From Bacteroidaceae bacterium (GTDB taxonomy: Bacteria; Bacteroidota; Bacteroidia; Bacteroidales; Bacteroidaceae), in the NCBI GenBank assembly GCA_017962495.1, contig JAGCVH010000103.1:1-44475 (forward strand): a stretch of 44,475 bases of DNA. The letters run 5' to 3'. Shown one piece after another: positions 1 to 7,597 of the stretch. Numbering within the stretch: position 1 is the stretch's first letter; the number at the start of each line of letters is the position of its first letter. The notes beneath the pieces are model-generated. The model was given only the letters and a program-made list of their open reading frames with translations, was not told the DNA's origin and searched no databases. Both the position numbers and the translations under genes were made by a program.

Positions 1-152
1 ACACCGACTTTCACCTTGGTGATATTATGTGCCTTGGCAATAACGCCAATATTAGCTTTAGTCATGCCGTACTTCTCGGCAGCTTCGGCTGTGGTGTAAT
101 AGGCATCACTCGCCTTCAGGTCGGGACGGAAGATGGCATCAAGATGTTTCTT
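1..152 (-). pseudogene. Fragment of helix-turn-helix DNA-binding protein
   Basis: On the minus strand a reading frame is open from about 152 to the window edge. It encodes about 50 residues, including DAIFRPDLKASDAYYTTAEA followed by EKYGMTKANIGVIAKAHNI. The pattern (aromatic-TTAEA, helix, turn, second helix, K-V) resembles the excisionase/MerR-like helix-turn-helix of Bacteroidota mobile-element proteins. A TAA at 155-153 lies immediately upstream in frame. The only ATG (65-63) would start inside the helix-turn-helix, so no credible start is visible. Base composition turns AT-rich at about 150, as if a coding segment had been cut there. It is probably a remnant; a frameshifted intact gene is the alternative. 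The C-terminus lies outside the window. Confidence 0.4.
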
Positions 153-348
153 TTATAGTTGTTTAGAGGTCTCTAAATACAAAATAATAAATTCAAAAAG
201 TAATAATGCTCTCGCTCATGCACCCTATATTATTGTATAACATTTCATGCGCTTTTCGTGCGCGCGCATACTTAAATTTTTTTATGCAGAAATCAACTGA
301 ATCAACTGCAGAGGTATTGTAAACTATTAATAATCAAATGGTAAGCGT

Positions 349-377
349 GCAGTAGATTCAGTCTTCAAATCTACTGC
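349..377. other. Stem-loop, 10-bp perfect arms
   Basis: GCAGTAGATT (349-358) and AATCTACTGC (368-377) are perfect inverted repeats around a 9-base loop. No T-run follows directly, so a terminator is not clear; an operator or decayed element end is possible. Confidence 0.5.
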
Positions 378-544
378 AATCAGCTGATTTTAGGCAAAAA
401 CAGGGGTTAGTCACAAACATGTCACCTGCAAAAGGCAAAGGTCGTGGATGTTATTTGGGCTTTAGCCTTTGGTCAAGAGTGAAACTCGCAGTTAGTCTTT
501 GGCCAAGACCGAAGGGTGAAAGGTGAAGGGTGAAGGGCAAAAAG

Positions 545-581
545 CCCTCTTCCTATGGGGGAGAGGGTTTGGGAGTGAGGC
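545..581. repeat. Dispersed GC-rich palindromic repeat, copy 1
   Basis: CCCTCTTCC, a short loop, then GGGGGAGAGGG followed by a TTGGGAGTGAGG-like tail. Six related copies occur in the window (near 3070, 8073, 30861, 36852, 36928 and 37066). The shared layout is a T-G-rich tail next to a C/T-rich versus G/A-rich hairpin. Confidence 0.65.
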
Positions 582-749
582 TGTAAGGACAAAGTCCGTG
601 GAACGAGAAGGGTTTTCCTTTGTTTTTGTTAAATACCAGCACAGGAATTTACTGGTGAGCCGCAAAAGGTATCTCTTTATGACTGTCTTTCTTAGGAATG
701 AGCACGAGGGATATCAAGTGACGTACGGGACGCCTAAGAGGGAAAGAAA

Positions 750-765
750 GTAACATTAATGTTAC
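750..765. promoter_or_regulatory. Perfect 16-bp palindrome, possible operator
   Basis: GTAACATTAATGTTAC reads identically on both strands. The half-site TGTTACAAA recurs at about 803-811. This suits a dimeric regulator site, but no regulator gene lies beside it. Confidence 0.4.
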
Positions 766-973
766 AAAACGGAAGATATAGGAGCATGTCGTTGTATCAC
801 TTGTGTTACAAACCTGAGGTATTAGGCCTTTGGCCGTCCGATTACTTGCTCGTTATCCTATACAAGGGTACGAAAAGAGTCGCGTTTTGCTTTTCCCTTG
901 TCATTCTGCCCGATATTTAATGTTTTTTTGCTTAATTCTGCATACATCTCTCTTATTTCTTAATTATTTTTAC

Positions 974-981
974 TATTTTTG
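974..981 (+). promoter_or_regulatory. -7 promoter box for uvrB
   Basis: TATTTTTG matches the Bacteroidota -7 consensus TAnnTTTG. It ends 8 bases before the uvrB ATG, so the predicted transcript has almost no 5' leader. No good -33 element is visible. Confidence 0.55.
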
Positions 982-989
982 CCTCAATT

Positions 990-3044
990 ATGTCGGCATT
1001 CAATCTCGTTTCTCCTTTTAAGCCTACGGGTGATCAACCGCAAGCCATCAGTCAACTCACTGATGGTGTGCTTCGTGGCGACCCTGCTCAGGTATTGCTT
1101 GGTGTGACGGGAAGCGGTAAGACCTTTACGATGGCAAACGTCATTGCTCAAGTAGGTCGCCCAACTCTCATTCTAAGTCACAACAAGACGCTTGCCGCCC
1201 AGCTTTATCGTGAGATGAAGGCCTTCTTCCCACAGAATGCTGTGGAGTATAACGTCTCTTATTACGACTATTATCAGCCTGAGGCTTACATCCCCTCGAC
1301 AGACACCTACATTGAGAAGGACCTCGCCATCAACGACGAGATTGATAAACTCCGTCTGGCGGCTACAAGTGCATTGCTGAGTGGACGTAAGGATGTCATT
1401 GTGGTCTCCTCTGTCAGTTGCATTTACGGTATGGGCAATCCGGCTGCTTTCTACGAGAGCGTCATTCGCATTAGGGTGGGGCAGGAGATGAGCCGTAATG
1501 TATTGTTGCGCAAACTATTAGATAGCCTTTATGTACGTAATGATTTAAGTCTCAATCGAGGCGAGGTCCGCGTCAAAGGCGACACGGTGGACGTGGCTCT
1601 TGCGTACTCCGACAATATACTTCGCATCACTTATTGGGGCGATGAGATAGAGAGCATTGAGGAGATTGACCCAGAGACGCTTCAACGTGTGTCTTCTTTC
1701 GAGGAATACAACATCTATCCCGCCAACCTCTTCATGACGTCGAAGGAGACACAGGAACGAGCCGTTCGACAGATAGAGGATGATTTGGCCGTGCAAGTGC
1801 GCTATTTCGAGGATGAAGGACGCGACTTAGAGGCAGAACGCATACGTGAACGTGTAACCTATGATGTGGAGATGATACGCGAATTGGGCCATTGTTCGGG
1901 CATAGAGAACTACAGCCGTTATTTCGATGGCCGTGAACCTGGCACTCGTCCGTTCTGCCTGCTCGATTTCTTCCCTGACGATTTCCTGATGTTCATTGAT
2001 GAAAGTCACGTCTCTGTGCCACAGATAGGAGGCATGTATGGAGGCGACCGTGCTCGCAAGGAGAACCTTGTGCATTATGGTTTCCGTTTGCCTGCTGCTC
2101 TCGACAACCGTCCTCTCCGCTTCGATGAGTTCAAGAAGATGGTGCATCAGATTATCTACGTATCTGCAACACCTGCCGACTACGAACTGGCTGAGTCGGA
2201 GGGCGTGGTAGTGGAACAACTTATCCGCCCCACAGGCTTGCTTGACCCCATCATAGAGGTGCGTCCACGCCAGCATGAAGCCGACGACCTGCTTGAGGAG
2301 ATACAACAACGTATCGACGTAGGAGAGCGTGTACTCGTCACTACCCTCAGCAAGCGTCAGGCAGAGGAGTTTAGCGGCTATCTGACGCGTTCAGGCATAC
2401 GTTCGTGCTACATTCATCATGAGGTGGATACAATGGAACGTGTGCAGATTATGGACAGCCTGCGCAGAGGAGATTACGACGTCCTTGTGGGTGTCAATCT
2501 GCTTCGTGAAGGACTTGACTTGCCTGAGGTTTCACTTGTGGGTATTCTCGATGCCGATCAGGAAGGTTTCCTGCGAAGCAGAACCAGTTTGACACAGACG
2601 ATTGGTCGAGCGGCTCGTCACGTGCACGGAAAGGCCATTTTCTATGCCGACAAGATTACGCGCTCTATGGCTCAGTGCATCGAGGATACCAACCATCGTC
2701 GTGAGGTGCAACTGCGTTATAATGAGGAACATGGCATTATTCCGCACGCTGTCAAGAAGGAACTTGCTCAGGCAGAGTCGGGTTCAGGTATGAAGCGAAC
2801 CGAATTGCCGACAGAGCAGAAGGGTGTGGACTATCAAATGGCTGCTCAGAATGGTGCTACTCCCTTCATGGCAGCAGACCCCATAGTGGAGGCTATGACG
2901 CCACAGCAGCTGAAGAAAAGCATCGACCACACACGCCGATTAATGCAGGAAGCCGCCAAGAAATTAGATTTCCTGACGGCTGCCCAATATCGTGACGAAT
3001 TGCTTCGCTTGACTTCCCTGCTTGAAGCAAAGAATGATAATTAG
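990..3044 (+). CDS. uvrB: Excinuclease ABC subunit B (UvrB)
   Basis: UvrB is the damage-verifying helicase-like subunit of nucleotide excision repair; it is loaded by UvrA and recruits UvrC to nick the strand. The 684-residue length is normal for the family. Walker A GVTGSGKT is at residues 38-45, the beta-hairpin region with YYDYYQPEAY follows at about 93-102, the Walker B-type box DESH is at 337-340, and a C-terminal UVR motif (TPQQLKKSIDHTRRLM onward) binds UvrC. The ATG at 990 fits both the conserved N-terminus (FKPTGDQPQAI) and the promoter box just upstream. It ends with TAG. It stands alone and faces the GH43 gene, from which it is separated by a GC-rich palindrome. Confidence 0.98.
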   Translation: MSAFNLVSPFKPTGDQPQAISQLTDGVLRGDPAQVLLGVTGSGKTFTMANVIAQVGRPTLILSHNKTLAAQLYREMKAFFPQNAVEYNVSYYDYYQPEAYIPSTDTYIEKDLAINDEIDKLRLAATSALLSGRKDVIVVSSVSCIYGMGNPAAFYESVIRIRVGQEMSRNVLLRKLLDSLYVRNDLSLNRGEVRVKGDTVDVALAYSDNILRITYWGDEIESIEEIDPETLQRVSSFEEYNIYPANLFMTSKETQERAVRQIEDDLAVQVRYFEDEGRDLEAERIRERVTYDVEMIRELGHCSGIENYSRYFDGREPGTRPFCLLDFFPDDFLMFIDESHVSVPQIGGMYGGDRARKENLVHYGFRLPAALDNRPLRFDEFKKMVHQIIYVSATPADYELAESEGVVVEQLIRPTGLLDPIIEVRPRQHEADDLLEEIQQRIDVGERVLVTTLSKRQAEEFSGYLTRSGIRSCYIHHEVDTMERVQIMDSLRRGDYDVLVGVNLLREGLDLPEVSLVGILDADQEGFLRSRTSLTQTIGRAARHVHGKAIFYADKITRSMAQCIEDTNHRREVQLRYNEEHGIIPHAVKKELAQAESGSGMKRTELPTEQKGVDYQMAAQNGATPFMAADPIVEAMTPQQLKKSIDHTRRLMQEAAKKLDFLTAAQYRDELLRLTSLLEAKNDN

Positions 3045-3069
3045 AAAGTAAGAATCTTCGCTTCTAAAA

Positions 3070-3100
3070 GCTCTCCCCCTCGGGGGAGCGGGGAGAGGGG
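3070..3100. repeat. Dispersed GC-rich palindromic repeat, copy 2
   Basis: CTCTCCCC (3071-3078) pairs with GGGGAGAG (3090-3097), with a nested CTC/GAG. It lies between the convergent uvrB and GH43 genes and fills most of the 62-bp gap. It could stop both transcripts as a hairpin, although neither side has a strong T-run. Confidence 0.7.
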
Positions 3101-3106
3101 TACTTC

Positions 3107-5158
3107 TTAATTAATAAGGTATACCTTTTCCTTACCCTTATACGTGCACTTTACCGTTGCTCTGCCAGCCACGATAGGACTAACCTCGCATTTAACCTCG
3201 GGGTTGTCGGCTGTTGCGGTAAGCACTGAGTTGTCTGTAAGCGGACCATACACCTGATAGCGTGTGGCATCGGTGAGACCGTTGCTATTGGTGGAACGTA
3301 TGGGCGTGCGTGGCAACATCAGCACTTTGCCGTCGACGGTGATGCTAACCTGCGGAACGGCAGGACGCTGCCAGTCGGCACCTTTCTTCGCAAAGCCGAT
3401 TCCGTGCAGGTCGAACAAACCCTGTGGGCGTTGTGGCTGTTGTGGACGCTGTCCCCACTGACCACGTTGTGGACGTTCGGGTTGCTGTACATCTGGTCCT
3501 TCAGCTACCAAATAGATGGCGTGCTTGCCTGTAAGGCCTTCCACGTCAGGAACTGCCACGCGATAGGTTGAAGCCACTCTTGGAGCATTGTCAGGCACTT
3601 CCACCAAGGCTATTTCGCGACCCTTCCAGGTGTCGTTGGCATACGGACCATCGAGCATGACGTGAATCTTGAAGCCTCCGTGCCCGCCTGGAGTCAGGTT
3701 GAGGCATAGTTCAGTCTTGTCGCCCTTCTTCGTGGCTGCAAAGGCGTGTATGCCCTTGCTGTCCTGCTCCAAACCTCCGAATCCGAAGTATTTGAAACCA
3801 ATAATGCCTCGGTTGTTGATGCCGGCAAGGTCCATGTGGTTGTTCCACACGTCGTGATTGTCCTGCAACCATTCGTTGCCAGTCATGTAGCAGGCAATAC
3901 CTGCCGAATAATATTGGTAGGGAGGCAATCCGAAGATGTTGAAGCCCTCGCTGGTCACTTCGGCACCTGTGTATTCGTTGCCGTCGCTTGCTTTAGCCGT
4001 CCATTCATTGTCCTTCGTATAGGGGTCGTATGCCACGATGCGTACTTTTCCGCCCTTTGCTACAGGCTTCTTGTCACAGACGATTTTCACGGGTGCAACC
4101 ATCGGTTGACGGGCATTGGCGAAACCGCGTGGAGGACGATGATAGAAGACGTACCATTGGCCATTGATTTGCTGCAGTGAGCCATGCGTGTTGTGTGCAG
4201 CGTTTGAGGTTATCAGGCGAGAGCCGTCCTCGTTGGGTACAACACCTCGAGAGTCGACCAGCACGCCTCCGCTTCTCCAAGGTCCCAGAGGCGAGTCGCC
4301 ATAGGCATAACGAAGTGCCGAGTTGGTGTTGCCAAGACCGTATTCCTTGCCGCTATAGCCAGAGAACACCATCACGTATTTGTTGCCCACTTGGCGGATG
4401 CTTGAAGCCTCGAAGAAGTTGAAGTCGAGCGGGTTCTGCCCTTTGTAGAGCGCTTTATATTCGCTTCCCTCCTTGTCGAGCAGTCGTCCGTCGGCACTGC
4501 TGGCAGGAATGAAGGGATCGATGAAATCCGTACCCGGACGCTTGCTATACATCGTGTTCTGGTCAAGTTCGCAGGCTGTGGAGTGCTGGAAACCATAGAA
4601 GACATAGGCACGGAAACCCTTGTCGAAGTCGGGATCTTTCTTGTCGGTAATGTTCTCCACGAACACCGAGGGGTCGAAGTCGATGGGCGAACCCTCAACG
4701 CATTGTCTGCCGTCTTCCGTTAGGTTGATGGGCACGAAAGGACCATTTGGACGGTCGCTCTTGCAGACCATAGCCACACGTCGCCATCCACGTGAGTGGG
4801 GATAGAGGTAATAGGTCTTCTTGCCCGTCTGCTTATCTTTCACTTCCACCAGATCGGGTGCAAACATGGTGTCCCAACGTCCATCGACAAACCACGAGAA
4901 GATGGGGCCTTCGTCGCGCCACTGCGTCAGGTCTTCCACGGGAGCCGACCACATGCGTACGTCGTTTCCGCAGTACTCCGTGTAGTGAGTGTCGTGCGAA
5001 CCGATGATGTAGGCACGCAGGTGACCAGGACGGTCTGGGTCTTCGAACACACGTGGTTCGCCGTCAGGCAGGTGTTCCCACAAGGGCAGGTAGGGATTTT
5101 GTCCGCTCATCGTCAGCGTCAAGGCTGAGAACAGAGCCAAAAGCATAGACTTTTTCAT
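3107..5158 (-). CDS. Secreted glycoside hydrolase family 43 protein
   Basis: The protein has 683 residues from the start chosen at 5158, where a signal peptide (MKKSMLLALFSALTLTMSGQ) begins; an upstream in-frame ATG at 5239 would lie before the promoter box. The N-terminal half is a GH43 five-bladed propeller: the presumed base Asp40 in FEDPDRPG, the presumed acid Glu250 in FFEASSIRQ, and HNTHGSLQQINGQWYVFYHR further on. The middle part (about 380-560) looks like a CBM6-type beta-sandwich interrupted by a low-complexity Q/P/R stretch, and a short beta-rich domain ends the protein. GH43 members usually release arabinose or xylose from plant arabinoxylan or arabinan; the exact substrate cannot be read. 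No SusC/D genes are adjacent. Confidence 0.85.
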   Translation of the reverse strand: MKKSMLLALFSALTLTMSGQNPYLPLWEHLPDGEPRVFEDPDRPGHLRAYIIGSHDTHYTEYCGNDVRMWSAPVEDLTQWRDEGPIFSWFVDGRWDTMFAPDLVEVKDKQTGKKTYYLYPHSRGWRRVAMVCKSDRPNGPFVPINLTEDGRQCVEGSPIDFDPSVFVENITDKKDPDFDKGFRAYVFYGFQHSTACELDQNTMYSKRPGTDFIDPFIPASSADGRLLDKEGSEYKALYKGQNPLDFNFFEASSIRQVGNKYVMVFSGYSGKEYGLGNTNSALRYAYGDSPLGPWRSGGVLVDSRGVVPNEDGSRLITSNAAHNTHGSLQQINGQWYVFYHRPPRGFANARQPMVAPVKIVCDKKPVAKGGKVRIVAYDPYTKDNEWTAKASDGNEYTGAEVTSEGFNIFGLPPYQYYSAGIACYMTGNEWLQDNHDVWNNHMDLAGINNRGIIGFKYFGFGGLEQDSKGIHAFAATKKGDKTELCLNLTPGGHGGFKIHVMLDGPYANDTWKGREIALVEVPDNAPRVASTYRVAVPDVEGLTGKHAIYLVAEGPDVQQPERPQRGQWGQRPQQPQRPQGLFDLHGIGFAKKGADWQRPAVPQVSITVDGKVLMLPRTPIRSTNSNGLTDATRYQVYGPLTDNSVLTATADNPEVKCEVSPIVAGRATVKCTYKGKEKVYLIN

Positions 5159-5193
5159 AATGCATTTATTATTAAGGTTATTACATTCCTTCG

Positions 5194-5201
5194 CAAAGTT
5201 A
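5194..5201 (-). promoter_or_regulatory. -7 promoter box for the GH43 gene
   Basis: On the minus strand TAACTTTG matches TAnnTTTG. It lies 35 bases upstream of the start at 5158 and downstream of the alternative ATG at 5239, which supports the shorter protein. Confidence 0.5.
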
Positions 5202-5360
5202 CTCTTTTCCCCCCAATGATACCTCCACACATGTCTCAAAAACTTGCAAGTATATCTAATTCAGTTCTTGGCCATTTTCATTTGCTCAAAGCAAGTCTCC
5301 TTTCAAGGGCTTAGGTAGAGGGAAGGCTTGCATTGTGCCCTCGTTTGCCCTACTACGACT

Positions 5361-5536
5361 GCTTGTACGATGTCCTTCGAATGCTTGTACGAAGCCCTTC
5401 GAACGCTTGTTCGATGTCCTTTGAACGCTTGTTCGATGTCCTTTGAACGCTTGTTCGATGTCCTTTGAACGCTTGTTCGTTGTCCGTCGAGTACTAGTAC
5501 AATGGTCTTCAAGTGCTTGTGCAATGCCTTGCTTAT
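5361..5536. repeat. 22-bp tandem array 1 (eight units)
   Basis: Eight units start at 5361, 5383, 5405, 5427, 5449, 5471, 5493 and 5515. Units 3-5 are identical and the outer ones degenerate. A unit is a core of the form CGAACGCTTGTTCG, with arms CGAAC/GTTCG around GCTT, plus an 8-bp spacer such as ATGTCCTT. A weak ninth unit may precede (5339). It lies between the divergent GH43 and small exported-protein genes. The minus strand is open through it, but the resulting peptide is just the repeat translated, so I do not call a gene. The rest of 5202-5596 shows nothing else. Confidence 0.9.
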
Positions 5537-5596
5537 AGTCTCTCGACGATGATGATGATGAGGGATGGATAATACAACAAACTTGAAGATTTGAAA

Positions 5597-5628
5597 TTTG
5601 GTAATCTCAGAATTGTTATGTAACTTTG
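5597..5628 (+). promoter_or_regulatory. Promoter for the small acidic protein gene
   Basis: TTTG at 5597-5600, a 20-bp spacer, and TAACTTTG at 5621-5628 form a consensus Bacteroidota promoter. The ATG at 5633 follows the box by four bases, so the message should be nearly leaderless. Confidence 0.65.
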
Positions 5629-5632
5629 AACC

Positions 5633-5944
5633 ATGAAAACGATGCAGGTTTGTTTAGTCCTTTTGATGTTGCTGCTGACAACGGATTGCAGGCGAGAGAC
5701 TACGCCGAATGCTGTGGACACAGGAGTGCCAATGACGTATAGCGAGATCGAAGATGACCCCGTCGACTCGACCTTCCAGTCGCGTGACGAAGAGAGCGAG
5801 GACGACCACTTCGACCCGAACTACCGACCACGTGACGACGAGAGCGACAACCTGAGAGGCTTCGATCCGATATGGGAAGATGACATGGAAGACAACGGAA
5901 TGACACGCTATCAGGAAAACTATGACGAGGAGGGTTGGGACTGA
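5633..5944 (+). CDS. Small acidic exported protein, function unknown
   Basis: The 103-residue protein has a hydrophobic N-terminal segment ending LLLTTDC (Cys19), which may be a lipoprotein signal, although Asp before the Cys is unusual. The mature part is strongly acidic and contains a diverged internal duplication: SRDEESEDDHFDP and PRDDESDNLRGFDP. It has no recognisable domain and is probably unstructured outside the cell membrane. It has its own strong promoter directly before the ATG and lies upstream of ridA, which also has its own promoter. Such acidic proteins might bind cations, but that is a guess. The gene is credible because of the promoter, signal-like start and compositional purpose. 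Confidence 0.7.
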   Translation: MKTMQVCLVLLMLLLTTDCRRETTPNAVDTGVPMTYSEIEDDPVDSTFQSRDEESEDDHFDPNYRPRDDESDNLRGFDPIWEDDMEDNGMTRYQENYDEEGWD

Positions 5945-5959
5945 AAATCAGGCAGAAAG

Positions 5960-5991
5960 TTTGGTGGTATCAAGGAAAACGATTAACTTTG
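5960..5991 (+). promoter_or_regulatory. Promoter for ridA
   Basis: TTTG at 5960-5963, a 20-bp spacer and TAACTTTG at 5984-5991; the ridA ATG is at 6014. Confidence 0.65.
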
Positions 5992-6013
5992 TTTGCGATA
6001 AAAACGACGAACT

Positions 6014-6388
6014 ATGAAAGCAATTAAGACAAACATGGCTCCAGCGGCCATAGGTCCATACAGCCAGGCAATAGAGGCCAACGGAATGGTGTTCCTTAGT
6101 GGACAACTCCCCATCAATCCGCAGACGGGTGAGATGCCCGAAGGAATCGAGGCTCAGACAAGGCAGTCGCTAACTAACGCGCGTGCTATACTGACAGAGG
6201 CAGGACTGACCATGAGCGACGTGGTGAAGACCACCGTGTTGCTAGCCGACATTGCCGATTTTGCTGCCATGAACTCGGTCTATAGCGAGTTCTTCAGTGA
6301 ACCATTCCCTGCCCGCAGTGCTTTTGCCGTGAGGGATGTGCCCAAGGGCGCTCTGGTGGAGATAGAGTGCATTGCCGTGAAACGATAG
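6014..6388 (+). CDS. ridA: RidA family reactive imine deaminase
   Basis: RidA hydrolyses reactive enamine/imine intermediates released by PLP enzymes (2-aminoacrylate and relatives) and so protects them from damage. At 124 residues it is full length for the trimeric YjgF/YER057c/UK114 fold. Visible family features are IGPYSQAI (residues 13-20), FLSGQLPINP (27-36), the active-site Arg107 in VRDVPKGALVEIE, and the conserved C-terminal AVKR. It is cytoplasmic, with no signal peptide. The flavodoxin gene starts 43 bp downstream on the same strand and may be co-transcribed. Family assignment is firm; the physiological substrate is inferred from the family. Confidence 0.95.
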   Translation: MKAIKTNMAPAAIGPYSQAIEANGMVFLSGQLPINPQTGEMPEGIEAQTRQSLTNARAILTEAGLTMSDVVKTTVLLADIADFAAMNSVYSEFFSEPFPARSAFAVRDVPKGALVEIECIAVKR

Positions 6389-6431
6389 ACGAGAAATCTG
6401 AAAACGAATAATCTTAATATAGTATCGCATT

Positions 6432-7265
6432 ATGAAAAACTTGAAATGGTTGATGGTTTTGGCCATCGGAGTGTTGGTTGCCATCGCATGCAGTTCAAAG
6501 AAACCCGAGAAACAGCGCGTGCTGGTGCTCTATTACTCGCAGACATCGAACACCAAACAGGTGGCCGAGGAGATTGCCACTCGACTGGAGGCCGATATAG
6601 AGGAGATAGTGCTTAAGAACCCCTACGACGCAGATTTCCAAGCAACTATTGCCCGCAGTATGAAAGAGCGTGAAGAGGGCGTGACACCTGAAATCGAGCC
6701 TCTGAAGACCGACGTCAGTCAGTATGACGTGGTGTTCATCGGCTATCCCATCTGGTTCGGAACTTATGCACCTCCCATTGCAACATTGCTCGATAGCATT
6801 GACCTGACGGGTAAGAAGGTGGTGCCCTTCTGCACCTTCGGAAGCGGGGGCTTGGAGTCGAGTGTGAGGGATTTGACCGAGAAACTACCCAATGCCGAAA
6901 TTCTGCCCGGATATGGCGTTCGTGCAGCACGTATTAAGGCAGTTCCAGAGGAGATAGACCAATTCCTAAAGGCTGGTGGATTCGTGGAAGGCGAGTGCGT
7001 GAAACTGGAGGACTTTGGTGAGGCACACGACGCAAGCGAAGAGGAAGCGGCCATCTTCGATGCTGCAGTCGACGGTTATCCAATGATTCATGCCAAAGCG
7101 AAGACTGTGGCTTCAAGAGCCCTTCCCAATGGAACGGAATACCTATTTACTGCCGAGGATTTGCCAAGAGAGGGTGCCCCAGCAATGCCTGCTATGGGTG
7201 AAATGAAGGTGTATGTGACAGTCGTGGAAGGTGAAACGCCTGTGTTTACACGTGTGGTAAGATAA
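6432..7265 (+). CDS. Lipoprotein-anchored flavodoxin-like protein
   Basis: The 277-residue protein starts with a lipoprotein signal ending VAIAC (Cys20), so it should be attached to a membrane and not free in the cytoplasm. Residues about 29-185 form a flavodoxin fold with the FMN phosphate loop YYSQTSNTKQVA, the segment GYPIWFGTYAPPI and TFGSGGLESS, close to the Bacteroidota flavodoxin_4-type family. An extra C-terminal domain of about 90 residues (from KLEDFGEAHDAS on) is not recognised. It probably carries electrons between periplasmic or membrane redox partners. It lies between ridA and the zinc-ribbon gene, 10 bp upstream of the latter. Confidence 0.85.
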   Translation: MKNLKWLMVLAIGVLVAIACSSKKPEKQRVLVLYYSQTSNTKQVAEEIATRLEADIEEIVLKNPYDADFQATIARSMKEREEGVTPEIEPLKTDVSQYDVVFIGYPIWFGTYAPPIATLLDSIDLTGKKVVPFCTFGSGGLESSVRDLTEKLPNAEILPGYGVRAARIKAVPEEIDQFLKAGGFVEGECVKLEDFGEAHDASEEEAAIFDAAVDGYPMIHAKAKTVASRALPNGTEYLFTAEDLPREGAPAMPAMGEMKVYVTVVEGETPVFTRVVR

Positions 7266-7275
7266 ACTTTGATGA

Positions 7276-7422
7276 ATGAAAGACACGAAGGACATAGAAA
7301 ACAAGGAAACTCCTGAAGAGCAGGTGTATCATTGCAACGACTGCGGCAACGTGATTCATCGTCACGAAGTCTTCTGTTCGAAGTGCGGAAAACTGCTCGA
7401 CAGGTACGACTTTGAGGACTAA
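7276..7422 (+). CDS. Small zinc-ribbon protein, 48 residues
   Basis: A short frame starts with ATG at 7276 and ends with TAA at 7422. It contains two CxxC knuckles: CNDC (residues 20-23) and CSKC (34-37), the latter in FCSKCGKLLDRYDFED. This spacing suits one structural zinc ribbon, with a charged N-terminal tail (MKDTKDIENKETPEEQ). It starts 10 bp after the flavodoxin stop and is likely co-transcribed with it; a hairpin follows. The function is unknown; small zinc ribbons often bind RNA, DNA or a partner protein. The alternative ATG at 7272 is in another frame. Confidence 0.8.
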   Translation: MKDTKDIENKETPEEQVYHCNDCGNVIHRHEVFCSKCGKLLDRYDFED

Positions 7423-7433
7423 AAGGCGAAAAA

Positions 7434-7459
7434 GTGCAATTTCCCTTTGCCGATTGCAC
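7434..7459 (+). terminator. Stem-loop after the zinc-ribbon gene
   Basis: GTGCAAT (7434-7440) pairs with ATTGCAC (7453-7459) around 12 bases and is followed by a T-rich stretch. It lies 11 bp after the stop codon and overlaps the -33 element of the next promoter. It is probably the end of the flavodoxin unit. Confidence 0.5.
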
Positions 7460-7476
7460 CTAATTTCGTATTTTTG
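7446..7476 (+). promoter_or_regulatory. Promoter for the unknown gene at 7598
   Basis: TTTG at 7446-7449, a 19-bp spacer and TATTTTTG at 7469-7476. A start near 7480 leaves a leader of about 118 bases. Confidence 0.6.
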
Positions 7477-7501
7477 CATCAACATTTTTGACAACAATCG
7501 C

Positions 7502-7559
7502 ATGAAGACGGCCATGAGAGTGGCGTGACATGGGGTTGTTGTACTTTTTTATGTACAAC
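7502..7559 (+). promoter_or_regulatory. Leader with possible 8-residue uORF and hairpin
   Basis: The predicted leader holds an ATG frame at 7502-7528 encoding MKTAMRVA and stopping at TGA. A stem-loop follows: GTTGTAC (7538-7544) and GTACAAC (7553-7559) around TTTTTTAT. This order of short peptide then hairpin would allow translation-coupled control, but nothing shows that the peptide is made. Confidence 0.3.
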
Positions 7560-7597
7560 TTTCCCGAAGAGATGTTTGACTTAATGAAAGTTGTATT

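Larger units (their letters stand above)
153..989. other. Non-coding stretch upstream of uvrB
   Basis: No convincing gene is seen in about 840 bases. It holds a short stem-loop (349-377), a pair of near-identical CTTTGG(T/C)CAAG motifs 30 bp apart (from 467 and 497) with a related motif near 828, a purine-rich tract of GTGAAGG-like repeats (516-540), one dispersed GC-rich palindrome (545-581) and a perfect 16-bp palindrome (750-765). The short open frames here overlap these repeats and look unlike proteins. Confidence 0.6.

Noticed and set aside
523-753. 76-codon frame upstream of uvrB
   Set aside because: It runs through the GTGAAGG tract and a dispersed palindrome, and has no promoter, family or composition typical of the neighbouring genes.
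5303-5524. Protein-coding gene on the minus strand across array 1
   Set aside because: The peptide is just the 22-bp repeat translated; 22 is not a multiple of three, so the frame has no repeat meaning and no promoter or family supports it.
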